Notes: generated from the letters alone by a model not told the origin. A stretch of DNA of 49,258 bases from a virus (IMGVR_UViG_3300045996_001332:1-49258); one strand, 5' to 3'. Positions 15,288 to 23,874 are shown, counted from the stretch's first letter. A program made the numbers and translations.

Positions 15288-17716
15288 CCATCCTCTATGA
15301 CCCGGCAGGCATCGCAGGTAGCGAATCGCACGAGCTGGATTACACGATCAGCCTGCAGGCGAACATCGAGCGGCACATGGAAGGCGGTGCTGGCTGCGAG
15401 CTGCGCATCAACGGCCTGGTTGTAGACCCGCTGACGGATCCGCGCATGGACGCATGCCCGAGCATTCTGGATCGGGTGGTAGTAATTCGGCGGCCAGAGG
15501 GCCTGGACCCGGTTACTTGGATCGCGATCATCTCCTTCGTGCTCTCCGTTGCCGCCGTTGCGATGATGCCGGGCGTGCCGGACCCCTCGGCCGGGCAGAA
15601 CGAGAGCCCGAACAACAAGCTGACGGGCCAGTCGAACATCGCGCGCACCTATCAGGCCATTCCGGACGTCTATGGGTACCGCCGTGTCTGGCCCGACCTG
15701 ATCCAACCGTCGACGGTCGAATATATCGACCACCTGAAGTATGTGACCGAGTGGCTTTGCATCAGCCGCGGCAAAGGGACGCTCACCGACGTGCAGTACG
15801 CGGAGACGCCGATCGGCGACATCGAAGGCTCCAGCTATGAGGCCTTCGAGCCGGTGCCTGTGGATGGTTATCCGGAATTCGGCACCACCACGCTGGACGA
15901 TGTCTACGAGGCTTTCGACAGTCCAGAGGTCAACGGGCAGGAGATTCCTTACCCTACCCCCATGACGACGGTCATCGAGACCGGGGATCTCGAGGCCGTC
16001 GTGTTCGAGTACACCTTCACGGCGACGTTCGTTGACGGGCCCGAATTCGCGGAACTGAAAGCCCGCGCCCCTGAGGGCTACGCCCGCATTCAATTCACCC
16101 TCGACGGGTTTCCATACCTGGAAGACGTCGAGGTCCTGGGTTACGTGGTGGTCGGCGCCGACGTGACCTTCACCTTCGGCCGCGCAACGCCCTGGATTTC
16201 CGGCTACAGCGAGCCGTCCATCGGGTACACGATCACTCCCTACGAGCCAGTGACGCTCGGGCCCTTCACGCTCCCGGTGGATTGCACGCGCCTGTGGTGG
16301 AACGTCATCTTCCTTCGCGGCCTGGATGCTTCGGTCGACATCAAGACGGAGTGGTGGCAGGTCGACAGCGGCGGCGTCGAGGTGCCGGGAACGCGGCAGG
16401 ACCAGACCGACACCTACACGGAAGATACGCTGGACCAGCGCTTCTTCACCGAGAAGGTGACGCCGACGGCCGGGTCCGGACGGTACCGGATGCAGTTCAC
16501 CAGGTTGACGCCACAGCAGGGCAGCCAGGGCACGGACGTCGCGAAGCTGGAGGAGGTCTACGCCGTCCGGTACCACGCCACCAAGGAGCTCCCGGGCGTC
16601 ACGGTGCTGCGGGTCACCACGAAGGCGACGCTGTCGGCCACTGGATTCAGCGACCGGAAGTTCAACCTGCGTTGGCAGCGGCATGTGCGGACCCTTGCTG
16701 ACGACACGCTCACGGCGTCCCGCAACTTCGCGCGCGCTATTGCGCACATCTGGACCATTGCCGGAAACGACATCTCCGGCCTGGACATCACCGCGCTGGC
16801 AGGGATCAATACGGAGTTCGGGTCGACTTCGGAGCTCCTGCGGTTCGACGGCAGCTTGGACGACGTGGACATGAGCCTGGGCGAGCGGATGCAGTACGTC
16901 GCGAACACGGCCCGCTGCGTGATCTGGCGGGACGGCACGAAGTGGACCGCCACGCGCGACCAGGCGCGAGACATCCCGGAGTTGCAGCTCGATTACCGCA
17001 ACCTCGCATCCGACGGGGAATCTGGCATCGTCTACGCGGCCCACCTGCCGGCGTCGTTCGACGGCATCGAGCTGGAGTATGTGGACGAGACCACACAGGC
17101 GAAAAAGAGCTACATCCGGCTGGACATCAATAGCGGCGCGCCGGTGGTGGGCGCGAGCAGCAACCCCAAGAAGATCAAGCTGCTCGGCTGCACGACCACC
17201 TCGCAAGCGGAGAACCGGGCCTACCTCGAAGCAAACCGCCTGCTGTACCAGCGCGTGAGCGTCAAGGACACAGCGCTGGCGGAGGCCAACACCCTGGGCA
17301 TCGGCTCGCTGGTGCGCTGGATCGACCCCAACGACTTCGCCGGCGACGACGGGTTGCAGGCGGGCGAGGTGATGGCCATCGACGGCCTGACGATCACCAC
17401 GAGCGAGGAGCTGGACTTCAAGGGCGAAGCCAGTGGGCGGATCCTGTTCACGGGGGAAGACGGGGCTCATCTCGGCACGCCCATCGTCTGCACGCCCGCC
17501 GCGGGCGGTTGCACGCTGGCCAGCCTGCCCGCTGGCCTCTACGTTGCCGACACCGATCGCCAGCTGGGGAGCCGGTACGCCTTTGCCGTGGGGCTTACGG
17601 TGGCAGAAGTAGAGGCGTCCGGTTTGTACACCGTCGCGGAGGTCCGGCCCGCATCGGTCGGAAAAGTGACCCTTTCCATGGCCAATTACGACGAGCGCAT
17701 TTACGGCGACGACTGA
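15281..17716 (+). CDS. Tail tip host-specificity protein (TipJ / gpJ-like)
   Basis: The protein has 811 residues from ATG 15281, which overlaps the peptidase gene; the longer frame from 15086 is out of phase with nothing useful upstream. The N-terminal 75 residues are gpI-like (SILDRVVVIRRPEG) and are followed by a hydrophobic segment (TWIAIISFVLSVAAVAMM, about residues 79-96), as in TipJ-type proteins. Then come the NIARTYQAIPDVYG hub segment and strand-rich hub domains including WRDGTKWTATRDQARDIPEL. It should form the tail tip that contacts the receptor. It likely combines gpI- and gpJ-like functions in one chain. Confidence 0.85.
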   Translation: MLTILYDPAGIAGSESHELDYTISLQANIERHMEGGAGCELRINGLVVDPLTDPRMDACPSILDRVVVIRRPEGLDPVTWIAIISFVLSVAAVAMMPGVPDPSAGQNESPNNKLTGQSNIARTYQAIPDVYGYRRVWPDLIQPSTVEYIDHLKYVTEWLCISRGKGTLTDVQYAETPIGDIEGSSYEAFEPVPVDGYPEFGTTTLDDVYEAFDSPEVNGQEIPYPTPMTTVIETGDLEAVVFEYTFTATFVDGPEFAELKARAPEGYARIQFTLDGFPYLEDVEVLGYVVVGADVTFTFGRATPWISGYSEPSIGYTITPYEPVTLGPFTLPVDCTRLWWNVIFLRGLDASVDIKTEWWQVDSGGVEVPGTRQDQTDTYTEDTLDQRFFTEKVTPTAGSGRYRMQFTRLTPQQGSQGTDVAKLEEVYAVRYHATKELPGVTVLRVTTKATLSATGFSDRKFNLRWQRHVRTLADDTLTASRNFARAIAHIWTIAGNDISGLDITALAGINTEFGSTSELLRFDGSLDDVDMSLGERMQYVANTARCVIWRDGTKWTATRDQARDIPELQLDYRNLASDGESGIVYAAHLPASFDGIELEYVDETTQAKKSYIRLDINSGAPVVGASSNPKKIKLLGCTTTSQAENRAYLEANRLLYQRVSVKDTALAEANTLGIGSLVRWIDPNDFAGDDGLQAGEVMAIDGLTITTSEELDFKGEASGRILFTGEDGAHLGTPIVCTPAAGGCTLASLPAGLYVADTDRQLGSRYAFAVGLTVAEVEASGLYTVAEVRPASVGKVTLSMANYDERIYGDD

Positions 17717-17745
17717 CGCCCGGCGCAGCGGGCTCGCGATCAGGT

Positions 17746-17756
17746 CTCCCTAGCAT
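17746..17756 (+). promoter_or_regulatory. Late motif CTCCCTAGCAT, copy 6 (before tail fiber)
   Basis: Exact copy in the gap before the fiber gene. TAGCAT (17751-17756) is followed after 6 nt by ATG 17763, which opens a six-codon frame. The fiber ATG itself lies at 17783. Confidence 0.65.
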
Positions 17757-17762
17757 GACCGG

Positions 17763-17783
17763 ATGACCTACGGAGCCGACTGA
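17763..17783 (+). CDS. Six-codon leader peptide coupled to the fiber gene
   Basis: ATG 17763 sits 6 nt after the motif's TAGCAT, exactly as the starts of four other late genes do. It encodes MTYGAD and stops at TGA 17781-17783, whose last base is the A of the fiber ATG (TGATG). Its codons carry a CGGAG Shine-Dalgarno core (17771-17775) for the fiber start. This suggests leaderless initiation on the mini-frame followed by termination-reinitiation at the fiber gene. The call rests on spacing only. Confidence 0.4.
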   Translation: MTYGAD

Positions 17784-20476
17784 TGCCGACCAGCAACCCC
17801 GTTCCGAGCTCCGATCCGAGCGACCTGCTGCACAACGCCGGTTTGCTCGACCGGGCCATGAACGCGCCCGGGCTCAGCTTCACGGACCGGCTGGGCAACT
17901 CCCGGAAGACGTATTCCGGGTTCGAAAACGAGATGGAAGACCACGTGGCGGACGTGGACGCGTCTCGAGTCGCGGCCCTCGCCAGCATCGCTGCTGACGA
18001 GGCGGCCGTGGATGCCTCGCGCGTTTCCGCGCAGGCCGCCATCGCGGCGGATGAAGCCGCAGTAGATGCGGCCCAGGTGGCCGCCGCCGCGTCCATCGCG
18101 TTCGATGTGGCCACGGTCGACAACGCGGCAGCGGACGCGATCGCCAACGACATCCCGGCCGCTGTCGCGTCCGTGGGGGCGATCAACAACCGCGGCGCAT
18201 GGGCGGCGCTCACGCTTTACACCTACATCGACATCGTGCTGGTGTCCGGGACTTGGTACATCTGCGTTGTCCCGCACACCAGCGCCGCGGTGTTCGCGAC
18301 CGACGAGCCGACGAAGTGGCGGGTGTACCAGGGCGTGACGACGGGCGACTTGTCCGAAGCAGCCGATCCGACGAAGGGCTCCGCGCTGGTGGGATTCCGC
18401 CGTACGACCATCCAGAGGGCCGTCGACCAAATCAAGCAGGAGGGCTACAAGGGCGGCGCGATGCTGCGGTTCTGGCGTGCCATGAACACTCTGCTGGCCG
18501 GCACGATCACGCAGATCCCGGTCCTGAGCTTCGGCGACTCGGTGGCCGGTTTCCCCTGGTCCGGCCTTGCCACGCAACTGATTAACACCGTAGGCCAGGC
18601 TGGCTGCGCTCTCGGTTTCGCCAGCACTGCCGCCAGCAACCCTACCCAGATCCTCACCGGCGGGGCCGCGCAGAACAACGGCTCCACTGTCCCCTACGAC
18701 TACACCTACTGGCCGACCGGCATCCACACCAGCATTCCGGCGGCGGGCACGGCCACCTTCCTGGTGGGCGGCGCCGTCTTCACCGGCACGAAGTTCGCCA
18801 TCTACTACGCCAAGCGCCCCGGTGGGGGCACGATGACGATCGACCTGCTGGATGCTTCGAACGTCGTGCAGGCGACGTCCGGTGTCATCGACACGAGCAA
18901 CGCGACCACCGACTACGGGAAGTACGAGTTCACGGTCACGGCGGCGGCGCGAAAGATGAAGGTGACCTGCAACAGCGGCACCGTCATCGTGGTGGGCAGC
19001 AAGTTCCTGCACGATGGCCGCTCCGGCATCGTGTTCGCGGGTATCAACCGCGGCGGCCTCGGCTTGTCCGACGCCAACAGCGCTGCGGCGGCCATCTGGA
19101 AGGGTTGTATCGCCGACCTGCAGCCGGTCTTTGCCACGTACATGGCGCGGGAATCGGAGTCGACGGTGTACGGCGACCTGACCACCTTCCTCACCGCCTA
19201 CAACGCGGCCTACGCGAGCACCGACTGGCTGCTCTTCGGCTGCTATGCGTTCGGCAGCGGAAGCGCTGACGATGGCTTGGCGCAGAACGATCAGCCCTCC
19301 TTCAAGGAAAGCATGGAGGTCAAGCGGGTGGCCGAGGCGTTCCGCTACCCGTTCTTCGACCTCTACAGCCTCTTCCGAGGGCCAGCCATCACAAAGGGCG
19401 ACCCGTCCAACGTGCACCTGGATACCCTGGACGCGCAGTTTCTCAGCGACACGTTCATCCAGGAGTACGGCTTCAACGAGCTGGTGGCGGGGAAGAAGTT
19501 CACGAAGGAGGGCTGGGCGCAGTCGTTCTACCGCACGCCGAAGTACGTCGTCAGCGGCGGCAATCCTTACGACACGCCCAACCTCGACATCACGGCTTCC
19601 GGCACGCGCGACGTGCTGGTGAATCTGGACCGAACGCTGACCCTCTACGGGAACGCGTACACCGGTCCGGCGGTCCAGATGTGGAAGGTCGAGGGCGCCG
19701 CCACCGTGCCCGGGATGATGTACCACGGGTACTACAGCGCCAACTCGAAGCGGAATGTCTCCGACTACGCGAGCAACGGGGACTGGGCCCTGGTCGTGGA
19801 TAGCAGCGGAAACCTGTACCTGCGAGCCATGATCGCCGGCGCACTCCGTCAGGTGCACCTTTTCATGGGCGACCCTGGCGTCGACGGCAGCGGCAACATC
19901 GACAACAGCAAGGGCTCCGGCCTGCGCGCCAAGCTGTTCGGGTCCGCGGACACGGGCTTCACCAGCTCCGCCGAGTACCGCTCGGAGGAGATCCACCTCG
20001 CGCGCCATGCGAACACGAACGAGCTGCTGATCAACTTCCTGGCCACGGGTGGTTCGTTCCGCAGCGCCAGGCCGATCCCCACGAACGGGTCGGCTCAGAA
20101 GTCGTTCGCGACGGTTGCATCGGGCGCCGTCACCGGAGCGACCAACTTCGACGCAGGCACCTCCGCCGACCTGTATCGCACCACGAATGCGTCCGCCGAC
20201 TGGACGCTGAACTTCCGCTGGTCCAGCACCGTCAGCCTGGACACCGCGATGGCGGACGGCGATCAGCTGCGGTTGATCCATCGGGTCACCCAAGGCGCAA
20301 CCGCGCGGCGACCGACCGCCTGGTCCATCGATGGCGTCGCCGTCACGCCGAAGTGGGAAGGCGGATCGGCCCCGGCGGCTGGAAACGCGAACAGCGTCGA
20401 CGTCTACGAATACGTGATCACCAAGACGGGCGCGGCCACTTTCGTGGTCTTCGCCTCGCAAAAACGCTTCGCCTAA
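17783..20476 (+). CDS. Tail fiber with SGNH-hydrolase domain
   Basis: The 897-residue protein starts with a fiber attachment segment (DRLGNSRKTYSGFENEM). Residues 55-120 are an Ala-rich coiled coil with near-repeats (IAADEAAVDASRVSAQA and IAADEAAVDAAQVAAA), probably a trimeric stalk. An SGNH-type hydrolase follows, with nucleophile motif SFGDSVAG (Ser253) and a late DPSNVHLD (Asp540, His545) suited to the Asp/His pair. Such domains remove O-acetyl groups from surface polysaccharide. The C-terminal third is a beta-rich receptor-binding part. Binding and deacetylation of host O-antigen or capsule is inference. It is a large single-gene fiber with no separate chaperone gene seen. Confidence 0.85.
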   Translation: MPTSNPVPSSDPSDLLHNAGLLDRAMNAPGLSFTDRLGNSRKTYSGFENEMEDHVADVDASRVAALASIAADEAAVDASRVSAQAAIAADEAAVDAAQVAAAASIAFDVATVDNAAADAIANDIPAAVASVGAINNRGAWAALTLYTYIDIVLVSGTWYICVVPHTSAAVFATDEPTKWRVYQGVTTGDLSEAADPTKGSALVGFRRTTIQRAVDQIKQEGYKGGAMLRFWRAMNTLLAGTITQIPVLSFGDSVAGFPWSGLATQLINTVGQAGCALGFASTAASNPTQILTGGAAQNNGSTVPYDYTYWPTGIHTSIPAAGTATFLVGGAVFTGTKFAIYYAKRPGGGTMTIDLLDASNVVQATSGVIDTSNATTDYGKYEFTVTAAARKMKVTCNSGTVIVVGSKFLHDGRSGIVFAGINRGGLGLSDANSAAAAIWKGCIADLQPVFATYMARESESTVYGDLTTFLTAYNAAYASTDWLLFGCYAFGSGSADDGLAQNDQPSFKESMEVKRVAEAFRYPFFDLYSLFRGPAITKGDPSNVHLDTLDAQFLSDTFIQEYGFNELVAGKKFTKEGWAQSFYRTPKYVVSGGNPYDTPNLDITASGTRDVLVNLDRTLTLYGNAYTGPAVQMWKVEGAATVPGMMYHGYYSANSKRNVSDYASNGDWALVVDSSGNLYLRAMIAGALRQVHLFMGDPGVDGSGNIDNSKGSGLRAKLFGSADTGFTSSAEYRSEEIHLARHANTNELLINFLATGGSFRSARPIPTNGSAQKSFATVASGAVTGATNFDAGTSADLYRTTNASADWTLNFRWSSTVSLDTAMADGDQLRLIHRVTQGATARRPTAWSIDGVAVTPKWEGGSAPAAGNANSVDVYEYVITKTGAATFVVFASQKRFA

Positions 20477-20506
20477 AGCTGGCTGTCGGACGAAAGGACC
20501 TCGCCC

Positions 20507-20899
20507 ATGCCCGAACCCACTACCACCAGCGGCTTCGCCGGAGCCTGGCTCATCGCCGTCGGCGTCAGCCTCGTCGGCAGCCAGTGGGGTCCCATGGCCA
20601 CCATCGGCGTGGCTGCCCTTGTCGGTGCGTACATCGGTCTCGGTGAGGTGGAGACCGCTGGCGGCCGCCTCGACGGGGCGCGGTACCTGTTCAAGTACAC
20701 GCTACTGGCCGCCTTCAGTGCCGGGACGATCAGCTTCTTGATCGAGCGCTACACCACCGTGCCGGCGCGGGAGATCCTGATCCTCGTCGCCCTCGCAATC
20801 GGCTGGATCGGAGGTCGCTGGAAGCACCTGATCAACGCCGCAGTGGCCGCTGGCGCAGCGCTGTTTGGCTGGCTCGGCCGGCGCGGAGGAGGCCAATGA
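20507..20899 (+). CDS. Small membrane protein, holin or antiholin candidate
   Basis: The 130-residue protein has four or five hydrophobic stretches (AWLIAVGVSLVG, ATIGVAALVGAYIGLG, LLAAFSAGTISFLI, ILILVALAIGWIGG, AAVAAGAALFGWLG) and a short basic C-terminus. It lies directly after the fiber gene and overlaps the next membrane-protein gene by 4 bases, at the front of the lysis cassette. It may be a holin or its partner. There is a GAAAGGA ribosome-binding site. Confidence 0.7.
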   Translation: MPEPTTTSGFAGAWLIAVGVSLVGSQWGPMATIGVAALVGAYIGLGEVETAGGRLDGARYLFKYTLLAAFSAGTISFLIERYTTVPAREILILVALAIGWIGGRWKHLINAAVAAGAALFGWLGRRGGGQ

Positions 20900-21177
20900 T
20901 GGTCGACCTGATCATCTGGGAGGGACTACTGGCAGCGTTGGGGTACTCCTTGTTCTGCCGGTCCACCTACACCAGCAAGCGCAACACCCGGCGCGACATC
21001 CGATGGTCTTTCGCCTTCCTGGGCGCGATCACCATCGTCGCCGCCGTCGCGCCGCTGTTCGGGTATGACCCGGACGCCTTGACCATCCTGCTGGTGGCCG
21101 CCATGACCATCGTGCAGCTGGTGACCGCGTTCCATTGGCGCCGCGGCGTGCCGCAGGCCTTCTGGAGCGAGCGGTGA
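20896..21177 (+). CDS. Holin candidate (three membrane segments)
   Basis: The 93-residue protein has three hydrophobic segments (LIIWEGLLAALGYSLFC, FAFLGAITIVAAVAPLFGY, LTILLVAAMTIVQLVTAF) and a charged tail (HWRRGVPQAFWSER), the size and topology of a class I holin. A second ATG follows immediately (ATGATG), recalling the dual starts of holin genes. It lies directly before the endolysin gene, whose GTG overlaps its stop. It would open the inner membrane to release the endolysin. Confidence 0.75.
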   Translation: MMVDLIIWEGLLAALGYSLFCRSTYTSKRNTRRDIRWSFAFLGAITIVAAVAPLFGYDPDALTILLVAAMTIVQLVTAFHWRRGVPQAFWSER

Positions 21178-21785
21178 TCTCCGAAGCCGACTGGCTGCGG
21201 ATCCTGCAGGCCATGGGCGTGCGCCCGGCCACGGCCGTGAAGTGGAACGCCACCTTCGCCGACGAGGTGCAGCCCGGCAAGTTCAGCGCCGGGGAGGCCG
21301 ACCTGGTCGACTGGCTGCCCCAGATCCTGCACGAGAGCGCGATGCTCGAAAGGCTCGAGGAGGGGCTGTCGTACAACCCGGAGCGCATCTGCGCCGTGTG
21401 GCCCTCGCGCTTTCCCACGCTGGCCAGCGCGGTTCCATATTCGCACTCGCCTCAGAAGCTGGCCAACAAGGTCTACGGCGGCCGCATGGGCAACCGCGAG
21501 CCGGACGACGGCTGGAAGTACCGCGGCCGCTGTCCGATCATGGCCACCGGCTTGGACGCCTACCTGCTGCTGTCCCGCATCTGCGGCCAAGACTTCGACG
21601 TCCTACCCGAGCTGCTGCTGCAGCCCCACTTCGGCATCCAGGCCGCGCTCATGTGGTGGGAAGACCGAGTGCCGGACTCGATGCTGTCGGACCAGGTGAA
21701 GCTGCGCCGGCGCGTCAACGGCGGCTCCGTTGGGCTCGCGCACTGCCAGTCCCTCGCGACACGCTGCCGGGAGGCCTTCGCTTGA
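21174..21785 (+). CDS. Endolysin, glycoside hydrolase 19 type
   Basis: The protein has 203 residues from GTG 21174, which overlaps the holin stop; an upstream ATG at 21135 lies inside the holin gene. The GH19/chitinase-like pattern is clear: WLPQILHESAMLERLEEGLS with catalytic Glu54 and second acid at 62/63, YNPERICAVWPSRFP, LANKVYGGRMGN and DDGWKYRGRCPIMATG. It would cut the glycan strands of peptidoglycan. GRCPIM has Cys where Gly is usual. There is no signal sequence, so it depends on the holin. Confidence 0.9.
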   Translation: MISEADWLRILQAMGVRPATAVKWNATFADEVQPGKFSAGEADLVDWLPQILHESAMLERLEEGLSYNPERICAVWPSRFPTLASAVPYSHSPQKLANKVYGGRMGNREPDDGWKYRGRCPIMATGLDAYLLLSRICGQDFDVLPELLLQPHFGIQAALMWWEDRVPDSMLSDQVKLRRRVNGGSVGLAHCQSLATRCREAFA

Positions 21786-21943
21786 ACGAATCGGCGCCGA
21801 TGTGCGGCACGTGCCAGCACAAGCCATCCGAATTCTGGCAGTGCAGCCACCCTGACTGCCCGAATCGCCGGCCCGTCACCGCCGACGCGCCAGCACAGCT
21901 CGAGGATGGCCGCGTGCCTCCTCGGATCAACGACAACCACTGA
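21782..21943 (+). CDS. Small Cys-rich protein in lysis cassette (TTG start)
   Basis: A 53-residue frame opens with TTG 21782, overlapping the endolysin stop. A strong GGGAGG lies 7 nt upstream, which decides the start over ATG 21800. Four cysteines lie in MCGTCQHK and QCSHPDCPNRR, a CxxC plus CxxxxC pattern that could bind zinc. It would be made with the lysis proteins. The function is unknown. Confidence 0.65.
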   Translation: MNESAPMCGTCQHKPSEFWQCSHPDCPNRRPVTADAPAQLEDGRVPPRINDNH

Positions 21944-21953
21944 AGGACGAGAG

Positions 21954-22268
21954 ATGACCGAACGAACGATGCGCGCCAAGATGGCTGTGGGAATGGTGCA
22001 GCAGCACCGTTCCACCTACGACCAGGCGACCGGGAAGAACGACGGCCCCGAGCGCGTCGCCGGCGAGACTCTGACCATGCACGCCGTCGCGGCGGCGAAA
22101 TACGACGCCAGCGGGCTGGACGAGGACAACACCTTCGCCAAGATGAGCCCCGGCGCATCGCTGTCCATCAACATCGCCAACCCAGCCCTGTTCGGCAAGT
22201 TCCACGTGGGCCAGCGTTTCTACGTGGACTTCACCGAAGCGCCGGACAGCCCGGTGAAGGTGACGTGA
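21954..22268 (+). CDS. Hypothetical protein in lysis cassette
   Basis: The 104-residue protein starts at ATG 21954 with GAAGGA upstream; a longer frame from 21906 overlaps the previous gene. The sequence ends in a strand-rich part (SLSINIANPALFGKFHVGQR followed by FYVDFTEAPD). It has no signal or membrane segment. Similar small proteins occur in lysis cassettes of related phages, but I do not recognise a function. It overlaps the Rz start. Confidence 0.7.
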   Translation: MTERTMRAKMAVGMVQQHRSTYDQATGKNDGPERVAGETLTMHAVAAAKYDASGLDEDNTFAKMSPGASLSINIANPALFGKFHVGQRFYVDFTEAPDSPVKVT

Positions 22269-22813
22269 GCCTCACCGCGCGCATCCTGATCTGGCTGGCC
22301 ATCGCGGCCGCGGCCGTCGGCCTGGTCGCCGGAACCATGTGGGCCTACGAGCAGTGGCGCGGCAGCGTACTGGCTGAAGGCGATGCCCGCGGAGCCGCCC
22401 GCGTGCAGGCCGGTTGGGATGAGGAGCGCGCGCTGCTGCAGCTGCAGGCCAACGAAGACGCGCGGCGCAATGCCGCGGAGACCGAACGGCGCCTGAAGGC
22501 GCAGGAAAGGAACCAACGTGCCCAAGACGTCCAACTGGCCAAGGCGCGCGACGATGCTGCTCGCGCTGCCGCAGCTGCTGACCGCCTGCAGCTCCGCGCC
22601 GCCGCGTACCTCGATGCCGCCGGTTGCGGCGCCCTTGCCGGCGATCCCGCCCTTGAGTGCGTCCGCAAGGCAGCCGCCGCGATCGGAGACGCACTCGCTC
22701 GAAGTGGGGCGATCGCTCGACGAGCTGCTGCCGACGCCGACGAAGCCCGCAGCCGCGGCCTCAAGTGCGAGGCCGATTACGACGCGCTCACCCTGAAGGC
22801 GACGCCACCCTGA
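22265..22813 (+). CDS. Rz: i-spanin (Rz-like)
   Basis: The 182-residue protein starts with GTG 22265. Residues 5-25 form an inner-membrane anchor (ILIWLAIAAAAVGLVAG), followed by a long charged coiled coil (QLQANEDARRNAAETERRLK) in the periplasm. This is the Rz layout. The Rz1-like frame is nested within it in another phase. The spanin pair fuses inner and outer membranes in the last step of lysis. Confidence 0.85.
   Translation: MSLTARILIWLAIAAAAVGLVAGTMWAYEQWRGSVLAEGDARGAARVQAGWDEERALLQLQANEDARRNAAETERRLKAQERNQRAQDVQLAKARDDAARAAAAADRLQLRAAAYLDAAGCGALAGDPALECVRKAAAAIGDALARSGAIARRAAADADEARSRGLKCEADYDALTLKATPP
22518..22796 (+). CDS. Rz1: o-spanin (Rz1-like lipoprotein), nested in Rz
   Basis: The 92-residue frame starts with GTG 22518, preceded by GGAAAGGA, and lies wholly inside Rz in a different phase. 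It has a lipoprotein signal: basic WPRR, hydrophobic MLLALPQLL and lipobox LTAC with lipidated Cys24. The mature part is Pro-rich (SMPPVAAPLPAIPPL), as in Rz1. This is longer than lambda Rz1 but fits the embedded Rz/Rz1 class. Confidence 0.82.
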   Translation: MPKTSNWPRRATMLLALPQLLTACSSAPPRTSMPPVAAPLPAIPPLSASARQPPRSETHSLEVGRSLDELLPTPTKPAAAASSARPITTRSP

Positions 22814-22854
22814 TTCCGCAGCCTAACGGCGCGGTTGCCCGGTCGGGCGGTCTT

Positions 22855-23874
22855 TCAAGTTTCCCGCCCGACTGTTGAAGCCCCCGCGACGGGAAGGCCG
22901 CGGGGGTTTTTTTGTTCCCGCCCGCGCACGAAGGCGGAGCGCGCGCGATTTGTTGGCCGGTCCACCAGGAGCGTGATCAGTATCGAGCCGCCGTAGGCCA
23001 CCGCAAGGGCCGCGGCGACGTAGGGCAGGCGCTCCGCGGCGGGCAGCTTCGGAATCCAGGGGAAGGCCTTCGCCATGGCCACCAGCGGTATGACGTGGAA
23101 CAGGTACAGCGAGAAGGACCAGTCCGAGAGCAGGGCGTCGCGGCGGTCTGCCGGCACAGTCACCGTGTGCAGCGCGAAGGGAACAGCGGCTAGCGCCAGG
23201 GCTACATTCAGATGCTCATTGAAGGCGAAGGCCGCGGCGCGCGCAGTGCCGCCGAACAGCACCGGCCGCAGGGCGGGCACCAGCGCGAACACGCCCAGGA
23301 GCAGGACCGCAGCCGTCGCCGACGCGATGGCCAGCCGTCGACCGGGCAGGGCGCGCCACCGGGCCGCCACCATGCCGATCACGAAGAACGGCAGCAGGGT
23401 CAGCATCGAGCGCATGCCGAAGGTGATGGCCGCGGTCAGGCTCACCACACCGACCGCCCCGATCGTCGCCGCCGGCGCGCGCCGCAGCCCGATGCACAGC
23501 AACGGCGCCAGCAGGTAGAACTGCATCTCGAAGTCGAGCGACCAGGCCGGGTACAGCGGCTGGTATGTTGCGGTCGCATAGCCGACCAAGAAGATGCTCG
23601 GGGTCAGGTCGGCCAGCGACGCCGGCAGCGGCCGCCACACCAGCATGCCCAGGGAGCAGACGATGAAGACGGGCCACAGCCTCCAGTACCTGGAGGCCAC
23701 GAAAGTGACGTAGGGCGAGGCCGTCTTGCTGTACTTCGCCTCCCACATTTGGGTGATCCAATACCCGCTGAGGATGAAGAACAGGTAGACGGCCGCGTGG
23801 CCGATGGCGAAGCTGCTGAAGTGGTGCACGACCACCGCGCTCGCCAACAGGAACCGGAACGCACCGGGCTTCAT
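22855..23874 (-). CDS. Acyltransferase 3 family membrane protein (O-antigen acetylase type)
   Basis: The protein has 339 residues from ATG 23874, chosen because it forms an ATGA overlap with the upstream zinc-ribbon gene; a GTG at 23961 is in frame but overlaps that gene. It has about ten hydrophobic segments and the OafA/acyltransferase 3 pattern: FLLASAVVVHHFSSF with the family His near residue 15, YLFFILSGYWITQMW, YWRLWPVFIVCSLG and LYPAWSLDFEMQFYLLAP. It would transfer acetyl to lipopolysaccharide or another glycan from within the membrane. Its position next to attP fits lysogenic conversion that changes serotype and blocks superinfection. Substrate is inference. Confidence 0.85.
   Translation of the reverse strand: MKPGAFRFLLASAVVVHHFSSFAIGHAAVYLFFILSGYWITQMWEAKYSKTASPYVTFVASRYWRLWPVFIVCSLGMLVWRPLPASLADLTPSIFLVGYATATYQPLYPAWSLDFEMQFYLLAPLLCIGLRRAPAATIGAVGVVSLTAAITFGMRSMLTLLPFFVIGMVAARWRALPGRRLAIASATAAVLLLGVFALVPALRPVLFGGTARAAAFAFNEHLNVALALAAVPFALHTVTVPADRRDALLSDWSFSLYLFHVIPLVAMAKAFPWIPKLPAAERLPYVAAALAVAYGGSILITLLVDRPTNRARSAFVRGREQKNPRGLPVAGASTVGRET
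22881..22913 (+). terminator. Rho-independent terminator of the late operon
   Basis: A perfect 8-bp stem, CCCCCGCG (22881-22888) with CGCGGGGG (22899-22906), 10-base loop, followed by seven T. It lies 68 bases after the Rz stop, on the plus strand, inside the 3' end of the converging acyltransferase gene. It should end late transcription after the lysis genes. Confidence 0.9.

Noticed and set aside
17768-20461. 897-codon open frame on the minus strand opposite the tail fiber
   Set aside because: High-GC mirror frame of the fiber. Its translation is Arg/Gly/Val-rich without domain features, and the plus frame has clear motifs.
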